This document shows positions 5,522 through 11,945 of a stretch of DNA of 11,945 bases, one piece after another (within the stretch, counting starts at the first letter, position 1; every line of letters begins with the position of its first letter). Under the pieces are notes generated by a model that saw only the letters and a program-made list of their open reading frames with translations, had not been told where the DNA came from and searched no databases. A program made the position numbers and the translations under genes. This DNA comes from CBDUEV01 sp965366365 (GTDB taxonomy: Bacteria; Actinomycetota; Acidimicrobiia; Spongiisociales; JAENVV01): the NCBI GenBank assembly GCA_965366365.1, contig CBDUEV010000080.1:1-11945 (forward strand), in the 5' to 3' direction.

Positions 5522-6895
5522 CTAGGGAGCCGTGGCGCAGTTCCGGGTGCTGCAGGCGAGGAGTTGAACGGCTCCCTCGGTCGAGACGAAGACGACTCGA
5601 GGTGGGCCACCCGGACCGCTGATCACGTCGAAGAACGGTCCGTCGATTGTTTCGAATCCGGTGGCTGCTGTGACGCCGTCCGAGCAGGCCGAGTCTTCGC
5701 AGGTGGTGACATGTAGCTGTGGGGCGGCCTCCGAGAGGGAGGCGTGGTTGAAGAATGCCCTGGTCGTGCCGTCGGCGGCCGTGAATACCCGAAGGGCTCG
5801 GGTGGCGTTGGCCAATAGCCAATCCTCGCCGACCTCTACATAGTCGGCGTCACCGCAGCCGTCCGCTGTGCAGGCCGAGACCTGGAGATCTGAATAGTCG
5901 CTCCAGAGGAGCGCAAAGTTGGCATCCGGATCGACCGCTTCGATGGGAAGCCCTTCACTCCCTGTTTGATGCCAGACCAGGAAGCCCCCGCCGTCTGGGG
6001 CGAGAGTCGACTGGGGATGGACAGCGCCTTCGATGGTGGAGACCTGCGCCGGGTCCGAACACGAGGGATCTCCACAGACGGCGATTCGAGTTGTGGTTGC
6101 TCCAGTCGAGGGGTCCGAGAACCAGTAGGCGACGACGAGTTGGCCGTTGCTGGCGAGCCGCACCGACGGAGCGCCGCTGGCCGTGTCGGGTGGGTGTTGG
6201 TCGACGGTTGCCCACGCCCAGTCTGCACAGAGACTCGTCTCGCAGGTTGCGACTCTCACATTCCTTGGGTTGGTGTTGGTCTGATAGATAACCCTCGGCC
6301 TGCCGTCTGCATCGATCACGAGGGACGGGAAATCGACTGAGAATTCGCAGGGGTTCCCGTCCGGGTAGACGCACGGTTCTGGGTCCCCCAACTCGCTCAC
6401 TTCCACAGACGTGCAGTCGGGGTCCAAACAGACATAGACCGAAGCGACCGATGAGCTCCACGGCTGAGCAACCACCACGGGCGATCCGTCGGGATGCAAC
6501 GCCAGGTCGATCTCCAGCAACTCGCCTGGCTGGCCGAGGATCCGATCGGCGATTGGGTCTTCGCACAGAGGATCGCTGCATTTCACCAGGTGCAGCGATC
6601 CATCTGAGGACACATACGCCACCCTGAGATGACCGTCCCTATTCGCTACCCCCGAAATCGGACCGGTCGAATCCGGGCCAGGCGCAAGCATGACCAGAGA
6701 AGGCTCGGCCGCAGCATCCGAAGTGCTCGTCCTGACTTCAGTAGTCGTCGCGCTCATCGGGGGGCTCGTCGTCTCAGGCATGGTGCTCGTGGGTTGTGAG
6801 GGCGCAGAAGGAGGGATGGTGTCGGATTCACCGAGCCCCCCGCAGGACGCTGCGAGACAAGCAACCAACGCCACTGGCACCCACACCTGGCGCAT
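5522..6895 (-). CDS. Secreted lipoprotein, seven-repeat beta-propeller with CX4C pairs
   Basis: A 457-residue protein of unknown function. It starts with a signal peptide (VWVPVALVACLAASC, 4-18), with C18 as likely lipidated cysteine (C13 is an alternative). A Ser/Thr/Pro-rich linker (24-62) of cell-surface type follows. Then come seven repeats of 49-68 residues, each ending in a strand and a cysteine pair of identical CX4C spacing: C106/111, C156/161, C218/223, C274/279, C342/347, C399/404, C448/453. An extra pair, C175/C183, lies in repeat three. Strand patterns such as GRPRVIYQ and GQLVVAYW, each following a D/N-G turn, suggest a seven-bladed propeller whose blades carry one disulfide each outside the membrane. 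GGGAGG lies five bases before ATG 6895, which decides the start over the in-frame ATG at 6916. I recall similar repeat proteins with a C-x4-C motif per repeat in other bacteria, without known function. Confidence 0.8.
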   Translation of the reverse strand: MRQVWVPVALVACLAASCGGLGESDTIPPSAPSQPTSTMPETTSPPMSATTTEVRTSTSDAAAEPSLVMLAPGPDSTGPISGVANRDGHLRVAYVSSDGSLHLVKCSDPLCEDPIADRILGQPGELLEIDLALHPDGSPVVVAQPWSSSVASVYVCLDPDCTSVEVSELGDPEPCVYPDGNPCEFSVDFPSLVIDADGRPRVIYQTNTNPRNVRVATCETSLCADWAWATVDQHPPDTASGAPSVRLASNGQLVVAYWFSDPSTGATTTRIAVCGDPSCSDPAQVSTIEGAVHPQSTLAPDGGGFLVWHQTGSEGLPIEAVDPDANFALLWSDYSDLQVSACTADGCGDADYVEVGEDWLLANATRALRVFTAADGTTRAFFNHASLSEAAPQLHVTTCEDSACSDGVTAATGFETIDGPFFDVISGPGGPPRVVFVSTEGAVQLLACSTRNCATAP

Positions 6896-7141
6896 TCGGT
6901 CCTCCCTCTCAAGCATCGGCGATCGTTCGGTATCTGCCAAGGGTCGGAAGTCAAGACCGGAGCCTGCGCCTCGCGCTTCGCCGAGGTGGTGCGGGGCCAA
7001 TTCGCGCAAACCGGGGCGGGGCTTGGCGCAGGATCGTTGGCTCTTCGCCGCAGATCGGAATCCGTGGCCCGGTGGCCTGTTCCGCAGGAGGCGGGGCGGT
7101 AGCGTTCTTGGCGACGCTTCGATCAGCAGGGGATGACGCCG

Positions 7142-8344
7142 ATGGACTTCGAGATCTCGGAGAAGATGACCACCATTTTGGAGATGGTCACCCAGTTCAT
7201 GGATGCCGAGGTCATCCCCCTCGAGGGTGAGATGCTGCACGGCGACCCGGAGACTCTCGACGAGCTGGTCAGCCACGCCCAGGAGAAGGTCCGCCAGATG
7301 GAGCTGTGGGCGCCCAACCATCCGGTGGAGTTCGGCGGCCTGGGCCTCACCATGCTTGAGCACGGGCTGCTCAGCGAGGCGCTGGGTAGGAGCCCGCTCG
7401 GGCACCTCGTCTTCGGGGTGCAAGCCCCGGATGCGGGAAACATCGAGATCCTTCATGCTCATGCCACCGAAGAGCAGCGCGAGGAATTCCTCCGGCCGTT
7501 GGTGGCGGGAGAGATCCGTAGTTGCTTCTCGATGACCGAACCGGAGATGCCGGGGTCCAATCCGACGATGCTCGGCACGACGGCGGTGAAGGACGGCGAC
7601 GATTACGTCATCAACGGACAGAAGTGGTTCACCTCGTCGGCCGACGGCGCCTCGTTCGCCATCGTCATGGCCGTCACCAACCCCGACGCGCCGCCTCACC
7701 AGCGAGCCAGCATGATCATCGTTCCCACCGCCACACCCGGATTCAACCTGGTTCGCAACGTGAGCGTCATGGGCGAGCCCGGTTCGGGTCACGCCAGTCA
7801 CGCCGAGGTGATCTACCAGTCATGTCGGGTCCCGCAGAAGAACCTGTTGGGAGCCGAAGGGGCCGGTTTCGCCATCGCCCAGGAGCGGCTGGGGCCGGGC
7901 CGTATCCATCACTGCATGCGGTGGTTGGGGATCGCCAGCCGTTCGTTCGATCTGATGTGCGCTCGGGCCAATCACCGGGTGATCGACGCCAACGGCGAGA
8001 CTCTGGCCGATCGCCAGGCGATCCAACATTGGGTGGCGGAGCTGGACGCCGAGATCCGCGGCGCCCGACTCCAGACGCTGCATGCCGCATGGATGATCGA
8101 CCGTCACGGTGCGAAGGCCGCTCGGGATGAGATCTCGGCGATCAAGTTCTCGGTGGCCAACACCATGCTCAAGGCGGTCGACACGGCCATCCAGGTGCAT
8201 GGCGCCCTGGGGGTGACGGACGACACGGTTCTGGCCTGGTGGTACCGCCACGAACGGGCCGCCCGTATCTACGACGGCGCGGACGAAGTCCACAAGACGT
8301 CCCTCGGCCGAAGGATCCTGCGGCGCCACAAACAGACGGACTAG
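7142..8344 (+). CDS. Acyl-CoA dehydrogenase, ACAD10/11-like
   Basis: A 400-residue FAD-dependent acyl-CoA dehydrogenase of normal length. It should catalyse alpha,beta-dehydrogenation of an acyl-CoA thioester, passing electrons to ETF, in fatty-acid or related acyl-CoA breakdown. Seen: CFSMTEPEMPGSN (128-140), the conserved segment near flavin and substrate; WFTSSADGA (162-170); GPGRIHHCMRWLGIA (251-265); and the C-terminal HGALGVTDDTVLAWWYRHERAARIYDGADEVH (spread over 353-384). The catalytic base position is D378 in IYDG, where many family members have Glu; Asp with the following DEVH is characteristic of the ACAD10/11-like branch. AGGGG (7128-7132) lies nine bases before ATG 7142, favouring it over ATG 7133, which abuts the same motif. 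It stands alone, divergent from the lipoprotein gene across a 246-bp gap with no other recognised element. Chain-length preference cannot be told. Confidence 0.92.
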   Translation: MDFEISEKMTTILEMVTQFMDAEVIPLEGEMLHGDPETLDELVSHAQEKVRQMELWAPNHPVEFGGLGLTMLEHGLLSEALGRSPLGHLVFGVQAPDAGNIEILHAHATEEQREEFLRPLVAGEIRSCFSMTEPEMPGSNPTMLGTTAVKDGDDYVINGQKWFTSSADGASFAIVMAVTNPDAPPHQRASMIIVPTATPGFNLVRNVSVMGEPGSGHASHAEVIYQSCRVPQKNLLGAEGAGFAIAQERLGPGRIHHCMRWLGIASRSFDLMCARANHRVIDANGETLADRQAIQHWVAELDAEIRGARLQTLHAAWMIDRHGAKAARDEISAIKFSVANTMLKAVDTAIQVHGALGVTDDTVLAWWYRHERAARIYDGADEVHKTSLGRRILRRHKQTD

Positions 8345-8487
8345 CCGGGAGGGTCGGCCCCAGCGTCGGGAATGATCAGGTCGGGGTGTGGGTAGCGAGC
8401 GATCTCGGCGTGGCAGTGAACACACTGGGCACCCCTTGCCGAGTGTTGGGTTGACCAGTAGGAATCACCGGCGATCCCAAGCTCGAG
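8341..8487 (-). pseudogene. Possible remnant of a multihaem cytochrome c
   Basis: In the gap between two convergent genes, one minus-strand frame between stops reads a 48-codon segment containing YWSTQHSARGAQCVHCHAE and IARYPHP. CVHCH is a CXXCH haem-attachment motif, and the layout (W-S-x-x-H, then CxxCH, then YPHP about ten residues on) resembles one haem unit of multihaem cytochromes. There is no ATG, GTG or TTG start in the frame, a stop lies directly upstream, and only one CXXCH is present, so it is not an intact gene. The stop overlaps the end of the dehydrogenase. A chance frame in GC-rich DNA remains possible. Confidence 0.35.
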
Positions 8488-8540
8488 CTATCCAAGCGCT
8501 CCGAATACAGCGACCTCGAAATGACGTCCCGGCGAGTCCG

Positions 8541-9326
8541 TCAGAGCGGCTCGTCGCTCCACCCTTCGATCATTGGTCCTGGGTCGAAGAGTCCTTCGCC
8601 GGGTACGTGAAGCGGCGGTGCGTTTACGACGACCAGCTTGAGCCCAACAGTCACCAGCCACAGCGCCAGCAACAGACGTCCGTAGAGGAACACGAAGGCC
8701 AACAGGCCTGGCGCCGAACCCTGGAGCGGCCAGGCGGCACCCACGAGCAACAGCGAACACACGAACAGCCCCATACCTCCCGGCCACCGGCCGAAGACCT
8801 TGGTCTTGAGGTCCACGACGGATGCGGCGAGGACCATGGTCGCCAAAGGAACGGCGACCGTGCTTTCGACAGCTGCTTCGAACCATACCGCTGCTCGGAG
8901 AAGGGACGGCTCGAAAGAGGCGGGACCCGCCAGCACGAGCGTCCTCATCAGTGGGTGGGCTGCGAGGGTGACGGAAGCCGCCACCGCCCCGGCGCCGAGC
9001 ACGAGGTGCGACCACATCGAGTAACCACCTTCCGCCCGAGATAGGTACGACCGAAGCCCGGAGCTGAAGATGAGTAGGAAGGCCCCAGCCAGCACGGCTT
9101 CGGCATAGCCCACCTGAAGAATGGACGCTTCTCTGACGGCTAGGAACTCCTCGGGGTTCATGACCAGCGTGCGGGTGCGGAAGAACTCGCGGGCCGGGAA
9201 CAACGCGAGCGCCACGGTCCCGCCCCCATAGACGATGCCGGAAAAGCCGGTGAGCCTCCACCAGCCGAGCCACGAGGCCTTGGGCCGCCAAATCCGGTGT
9301 CCACGGGTCGTCTCGTCGGCGCGCAT
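8541..9326 (-). CDS. Six-helix membrane protein of unknown function (DUF4386-like layout)
   Basis: A 261-residue integral membrane protein with about six hydrophobic segments near residues 25-43, 72-90, 105-125, 155-173, 182-200 and 207-232. Between the first two is a soluble loop with FPAREFFRTRTLVMNPEEFLAVREAS. The layout, an N-terminal helix, a loop of that kind, and a GxxA-rich core, resembles DUF4386-type proteins, but I cannot confirm the family. No catalytic motif is visible. The open frame extends upstream to 9494, but those residues are basic and lack membrane character. ATG 9326 is chosen because it starts a short basic N-terminus before the first helix and has GAGGGA several bases upstream. 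It is divergent from the glycosyltransferase gene, with which it may share a control region. Confidence 0.7.
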   Translation of the reverse strand: MRADETTRGHRIWRPKASWLGWWRLTGFSGIVYGGGTVALALFPAREFFRTRTLVMNPEEFLAVREASILQVGYAEAVLAGAFLLIFSSGLRSYLSRAEGGYSMWSHLVLGAGAVAASVTLAAHPLMRTLVLAGPASFEPSLLRAAVWFEAAVESTVAVPLATMVLAASVVDLKTKVFGRWPGGMGLFVCSLLLVGAAWPLQGSAPGLLAFVFLYGRLLLALWLVTVGLKLVVVNAPPLHVPGEGLFDPGPMIEGWSDEPL

Positions 9327-9539
9327 CAGTCCGTCCCTCGACAAGCCAACCCCCGGCGAGTGAGCTCGGCGTTCACAGGGAAACCCGCGAACCGGTCCAT
9401 TTTTCCGCATCCTCCGCCGGGATGTGCTCCCATCGCCTTCCGCCCATCGTACGGCATAGCGTCGTGCCTCACCACCAGATTCTCCCATTATCACAAAGCA
9501 CTATGACAAAACATGGCGGGCTGCGGTCGTGAGGAGGGA

Positions 9540-9574
9540 CGGCGGGTTCGGCCCGTTCGGCTGCGGGCCCGCCG
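9540..9574 (+). promoter_or_regulatory. Overlapping alternative hairpins upstream of glycosyltransferase
   Basis: CGGCGGG (9540-9546) can pair with CCCGCCG (9568-9574), while GGCCCG (9550-9555) can pair with CGGGCC (9564-9569). The two pairings share bases 9568-9569 and cannot both form fully. This may be a leader structure, a terminator-like element, or just a consequence of GC-rich DNA. Confidence 0.3.
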
Positions 9575-9607
9575 AAGCCAGGTGATCTGATCGCGCCTTC
9601 GCCTTGC

Positions 9608-9626
9608 TGCCGGCAGTGAGCCGGCA
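9608..9626 (+). promoter_or_regulatory. Hairpin just before the glycosyltransferase start
   Basis: TGCCGGC (9608-9614), loop AGTGA, GCCGGCA (9620-9626): a perfect seven-pair stem. It ends 21 bases before ATG 9648 and three before the alternative GTG at 9630. No Shine-Dalgarno is visible near either start, so this hairpin occupies the region where ribosome binding would be expected. Confidence 0.4.
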
Positions 9627-9647
9627 ACGGTGTCAGACTCCGGGTTC

Positions 9648-10904
9648 ATGCGAATCGTCCTGCTGACCGTCGGATCGAGGGGGGACGTCGAGCCCGTTGT
9701 GGCGCTGGCGTCGGGTTTGGCGCGGGCGGGTCACGAGCCCACCGTGGCGACCCACGAAGCCTTCCGATCGGTGGTGGAGGAGCGCGGCCTCGCTTTCGCG
9801 CCGATCACCGGTGACCCGCGCGGCATGATCCGCTCACCGCAGGTGCAGTCGTTGCTGGCGGCGGGCCGCAATCCAGTGAGGATGTTGCGGGGGTTCGCCA
9901 ACCTGCTGCACGAAGCCTGGGACGACTATGCCGAGACGACCGTGGCCGCCTGCGTCGACCAGGAGGCGATCGTCTACACAGCCCTCGGGTTTGCCGGCTG
10001 GCACATTGGCGAGGCGCTCGACATCCCGACGGGGATGCTGGCACTACAGCCGTTCGGGTCCACGGCCGAGCACCTGCCCGTCTCGGTTCTGGCCGGTCGG
10101 TCGCTGGGAGCGTGGCCCAACCGGGCGGGTCACGCTCTCCAACAGGCGGTGGGATGGCGCCTGGTTGGCAGGTTGGTCGATCGGTGGCGTGCAGAGGCGC
10201 TGGCGGTCCCCCGGCTCGGCTGGCGCGGCTCCGGCCCGGAGCTGAAGAGGCGGAGAGAGCCGATCATTCACGCCTACAGCCCAACCGTGGTGCCGCCCCC
10301 GTCCGACTGGCCGGCGTGGTATCCGACAACCGGCTGGCTGTACCTCGATCGGCCCTCCGATTGGGCGCCTCCCGCCTCGTTGACGGCCTTCCTCGAGAAC
10401 GGCGAGGCCCCGGTGTACGCAGGGTTCGGCAGCATGGTCGATCAGAAGGCTGCGGGTTTGACGGAACTGGTGGCCGAGGCTCTGGCCCGGTCGGGCCGTC
10501 GAGGTGTGTTGGCGACCGGATGGGGTGGCCTGGAGCCTGGCTTGGTTGACGATCGGGTGCTCGTGGTCGATGACGTTCCGCATTCGTGGCTGTTGCCGAG
10601 GATGTCTCTGGCGGTTCATCACGGGGGAGCGGGGACGACCGGCGCGGTCGTGCGCGCCGGGATCCCTCACGTGGTGGTGCCGTTGTTCGCCGACCAGCAC
10701 TTCTGGGCGCGGACCGTCGAGGGAAGCGGCATAGGAACCGGCGTCGACCGCTCTGCGCTCGGGCGGCTGGGTTCGGCCATCGAGTCGGTGGACCGCCCAA
10801 CGGCACGCCGGAGGGCTGGGACGCTCGCCGAGGCCGTCGCCGACGAAGACGGTGTGGGTCGGACCGTCGAGGCGATCGAGCGATGGATTCTGGCGAGGGC
10901 TTGA
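9648..10904 (+). CDS. GT1-type glycosyltransferase (UDP-glycosyltransferase/MGT-like)
   Basis: A 418-residue GT-B fold enzyme that should transfer a sugar from an NDP-sugar to a lipid or small-molecule acceptor at the cytoplasmic side. N-terminal half: MRIVLLTVGSRGDVEPVVAL (1-20) and GLARAGHEPTVATH, the glyco_transf_28 acceptor-domain pattern. C-terminal half: VYAGFGSM (256-263), VDDVPHSWLLPRMSLAVHHG (307-326), then GAGTTGAVVRAGIPHVVVPL (327-346) and FADQHFWA (347-354). H325 and the HGGAGTT loop match the nucleotide-sugar binding signature, and DQ at 349-350 matches the sugar-contact pair of this family. The family includes sterol, rhamnolipid and macrolide glycosyltransferases; the acceptor is unknown. 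ATG 9648 is chosen because similarity starts exactly there; a GTG six codons earlier (9630) is possible. Confidence 0.88.
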   Translation: MRIVLLTVGSRGDVEPVVALASGLARAGHEPTVATHEAFRSVVEERGLAFAPITGDPRGMIRSPQVQSLLAAGRNPVRMLRGFANLLHEAWDDYAETTVAACVDQEAIVYTALGFAGWHIGEALDIPTGMLALQPFGSTAEHLPVSVLAGRSLGAWPNRAGHALQQAVGWRLVGRLVDRWRAEALAVPRLGWRGSGPELKRRREPIIHAYSPTVVPPPSDWPAWYPTTGWLYLDRPSDWAPPASLTAFLENGEAPVYAGFGSMVDQKAAGLTELVAEALARSGRRGVLATGWGGLEPGLVDDRVLVVDDVPHSWLLPRMSLAVHHGGAGTTGAVVRAGIPHVVVPLFADQHFWARTVEGSGIGTGVDRSALGRLGSAIESVDRPTARRRAGTLAEAVADEDGVGRTVEAIERWILARA

Positions 10905-11007
10905 GCGAGGGCCGGACATCTCTCGCCCGTTCTATGGGCTGGTGACCCCGCATGTGGCGGTGTGGAACCCTGGGTTCGGTGCCAAAGTTCCGTGGCATCA
11001 TGGGGTC

Positions 11008-11640
11008 ATGCAAAAACGAACCAGAAGTCTCATCCTCGGAGCGGGCATCGTGGTGGTTGGCGCCGCCGCTGTGACCGCTCTCCAGCGCCGCAAAGCCACC
11101 CCATCGGGAGAGGGCGACGGACAGCAACGCAGCTCAAAGGTGTACGAGTACACCAAGGTCGAAGGCGACTTCTTCGAATCCGCCCCCGTCGGCGCCTCCC
11201 TCACCAAGCGCATGCCCGTCTCGGCGGCCATTCTCTTCCGCGTGCTCGAGGACGCCGAAGCGTGGCCGCAGTGGCTGGACGCCATCCAGGAAGTGACCTG
11301 GACCGCTCCCCTCGGCGTGGGTGCGACCAGGGAGGTCAAGATGGGCAGCATGACCCTCGAGGAGCATTTCTTCGAGTGGGAAGACGGCCGCCTGATGGGG
11401 CTCCGTTTCGAACGAAGCCCGCTCCCGGTCATCGAAGCATTCGCGGAGCGGTGGCAGATCGAGCCGGTTTCCGACACCGAATGTGAACTCACGTGGACGT
11501 ACGGCCTCCAGGCCCGCGGTCCGCTCAAGGCTGCTCATGGCTTGATCGCCAAGGGCTTCACCGGAGCGGGCGAGAAGTGGCTCGACCAACTCGCTGAGTA
11601 CGCCAAGACCCACGCCGCGGATTACCAGGATTCGGAGTAG
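11008..11640 (+). CDS. Membrane-anchored SRPBCC (START-like) protein
   Basis: A 210-residue protein with an N-terminal hydrophobic segment (LILGAGIVVVGAAAVTALQ, 8-26), a short polar linker, then a polyketide-cyclase/dehydrase-like SRPBCC domain from about residue 50 to 200. Typical features are VSAAILFRVLEDAEAWPQWL (71-90), GVGATREVKM (103-112), EEHFFEWEDGRLMGLRFE, and a C-terminal amphipathic helix (GAGEKWLDQLAEYAKTHA, 187-204). SRPBCC folds bind hydrophobic ligands in a deep cavity; no ligand or enzymatic residue is recognisable here. It begins 103 bp after the glycosyltransferase in the same direction and may be co-transcribed. ATG 11008 is chosen because it opens directly into the hydrophobic segment. 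Only a weak GGGG lies upstream. Confidence 0.8.
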   Translation: MQKRTRSLILGAGIVVVGAAAVTALQRRKATPSGEGDGQQRSSKVYEYTKVEGDFFESAPVGASLTKRMPVSAAILFRVLEDAEAWPQWLDAIQEVTWTAPLGVGATREVKMGSMTLEEHFFEWEDGRLMGLRFERSPLPVIEAFAERWQIEPVSDTECELTWTYGLQARGPLKAAHGLIAKGFTGAGEKWLDQLAEYAKTHAADYQDSE

Positions 11641-11668
11641 GCGGCCACGGCCTCTGGGCCGTACCGCC
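11640..11668 (+). terminator. Terminator-like hairpin after the SRPBCC gene
   Basis: GGCGG (11640-11644), two unpaired bases, ACGGCC (11647-11652), loop TCTG, GGCCGT (11657-11662), one unpaired base, CCGCC (11664-11668). It begins at the last base of the stop codon. There is no T-tract after it, so it would be an atypical intrinsic terminator or an RNA 3'-end stabiliser. Confidence 0.5.
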
Positions 11669-11809
11669 AACTGAACGCCGATCGACCTACCGGCGGCCCT
11701 GCCGGCCGCGGTCCGCCTGGATGGGCGGAGCCCTGCGGTCCGTGCCGTGTCGTTGGCCTCTAGCGGAGGGGCTCGGCTCTCTGATTGGGTGAGTCCGAAG
11801 GAGTCCGAG

Positions 11810-11945
11810 TTGTCACCAAGCCCCAGCATGTGGGTCGTAGTCGGCGCGGCCGCGGCGGCAGCTATCCGGCGGTTGTCCCTTCGGTCGGGTGTGTCCGAAG
11901 CGGAGGCCTCTGGCTCGCTGGCGGGTGACGATGTGATCGCCCGCC
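11810..11945 (+). CDS. 5' end of a probable second SRPBCC-family gene (partial)
   Basis: A frame that opens at TTG 11810, with AAGGAG (11798-11803) six bases upstream, and runs off the window end without a stop. The first 45 residues have a hydrophobic stretch MWVVVGAAAAAAI followed by LRSGVSEAEA and SLAGDDVIAR. This resembles the N-terminus of actinobacterial SRPBCC proteins, which I recall as LRWGAT..E....LPGDDL. Alternatives are GTG 11789 and ATG 11828; only the TTG has well-spaced ribosome binding. If right, two SRPBCC proteins are encoded in a row. The rest of the protein lies outside the window. Confidence 0.6.
   Translation, partial: MSPSPSMWVVVGAAAAAAIRRLSLRSGVSEAEASGSLAGDDVIAR

Larger units (their letters stand above)
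9327..9647. other. Divergent intergenic region with AT-rich island
   Basis: About 320 bp between the membrane protein and the glycosyltransferase. No gene is supported here. An AT-rich island at about 9480-9520 stands out from the GC-rich surroundings and is a plausible site for one or both promoters, though no clean -35/-10 pair with normal spacing was found. Two hairpin regions near the glycosyltransferase start are listed separately. Confidence 0.6.

Noticed and set aside
5355..5822. Upstream extension of the regulator frame
   Set aside because: Codons before 5402 read an unconserved Arg/Pro/Ser-rich sequence overlapping the lipoprotein gene; DtxR-family similarity starts near ATG 5354.
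9327..9494. N-terminal extension of the membrane protein to ATG 9494
   Set aside because: The added residues are basic and unconserved-looking, and a better start with GAGGGA upstream exists at 9326.
10044..11127. Long minus-strand frames opposite the glycosyltransferase and SRPBCC genes
   Set aside because: Pro/Arg-rich shadows of strongly supported plus-strand genes.
11712..11729. TCCGCC/GGCGGA hairpin as a terminator
   Set aside because: Only six pairs, no T-tract, and a better-placed hairpin already follows the SRPBCC stop at 11640-11668.

Overview
The window looks like chromosomal DNA from a high-GC actinobacterium, possibly Acidimicrobiia-like. The grounds are the GC-rich codon use with long antisense shadow frames, an IdeR/DtxR-type regulator with an IdeR-like box, actinobacterial-type SRPBCC proteins and an ACAD10/11-like acyl-CoA dehydrogenase. 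The lineage is an inference; no rRNA or other phylogenetic marker is present.

Left edge (1-848): a small DUF559 (Vsr-like fold) protein gene on the minus strand sits inside a cluster of GC-rich repeats of about 60 bp. Each complete unit has two hairpins. Two units lie on the 3' side of the gene and three on the 5' side, all in one orientation. Two of them (725-784 and 789-848) match at 57 of 60 positions and are separated by 4 bp.

Centre left (855-5436), all minus strand: a compact ferrous-iron uptake operon runs from a DtxR/IdeR-like regulator to feoA, a separate FeoB GTPase gene, a separate FeoB membrane-channel gene and feoC. The successive junctions are 1-bp, 4-bp and 4-bp overlaps and a 4-bp gap, so translation is probably coupled. 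An IdeR-like box lies just upstream of the chosen regulator start, which suggests iron-dependent autoregulation. Downstream, after 83 bp, is a zinc-independent MDR-family oxidoreductase that may be co-transcribed.

Centre (5522-8344): a minus-strand lipoprotein, probably a seven-bladed beta-propeller, carries a CX4C pair in each of its seven repeats. It is divergent from a plus-strand acyl-CoA dehydrogenase. The convergent gap after the dehydrogenase holds a possible remnant of a haem-binding cytochrome c on the minus strand.

Right (8541-11945): a six-helix membrane protein (minus) is divergent from a GT1-type glycosyltransferase (plus). That gene is followed by a membrane-anchored SRPBCC protein, a terminator-like hairpin, and the 5' end of what appears to be a second SRPBCC gene with a TTG start, cut by the window end.

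The two items most worth pursuing are the DUF559 gene with its flanking repeat cluster and the split-FeoB feo operon.
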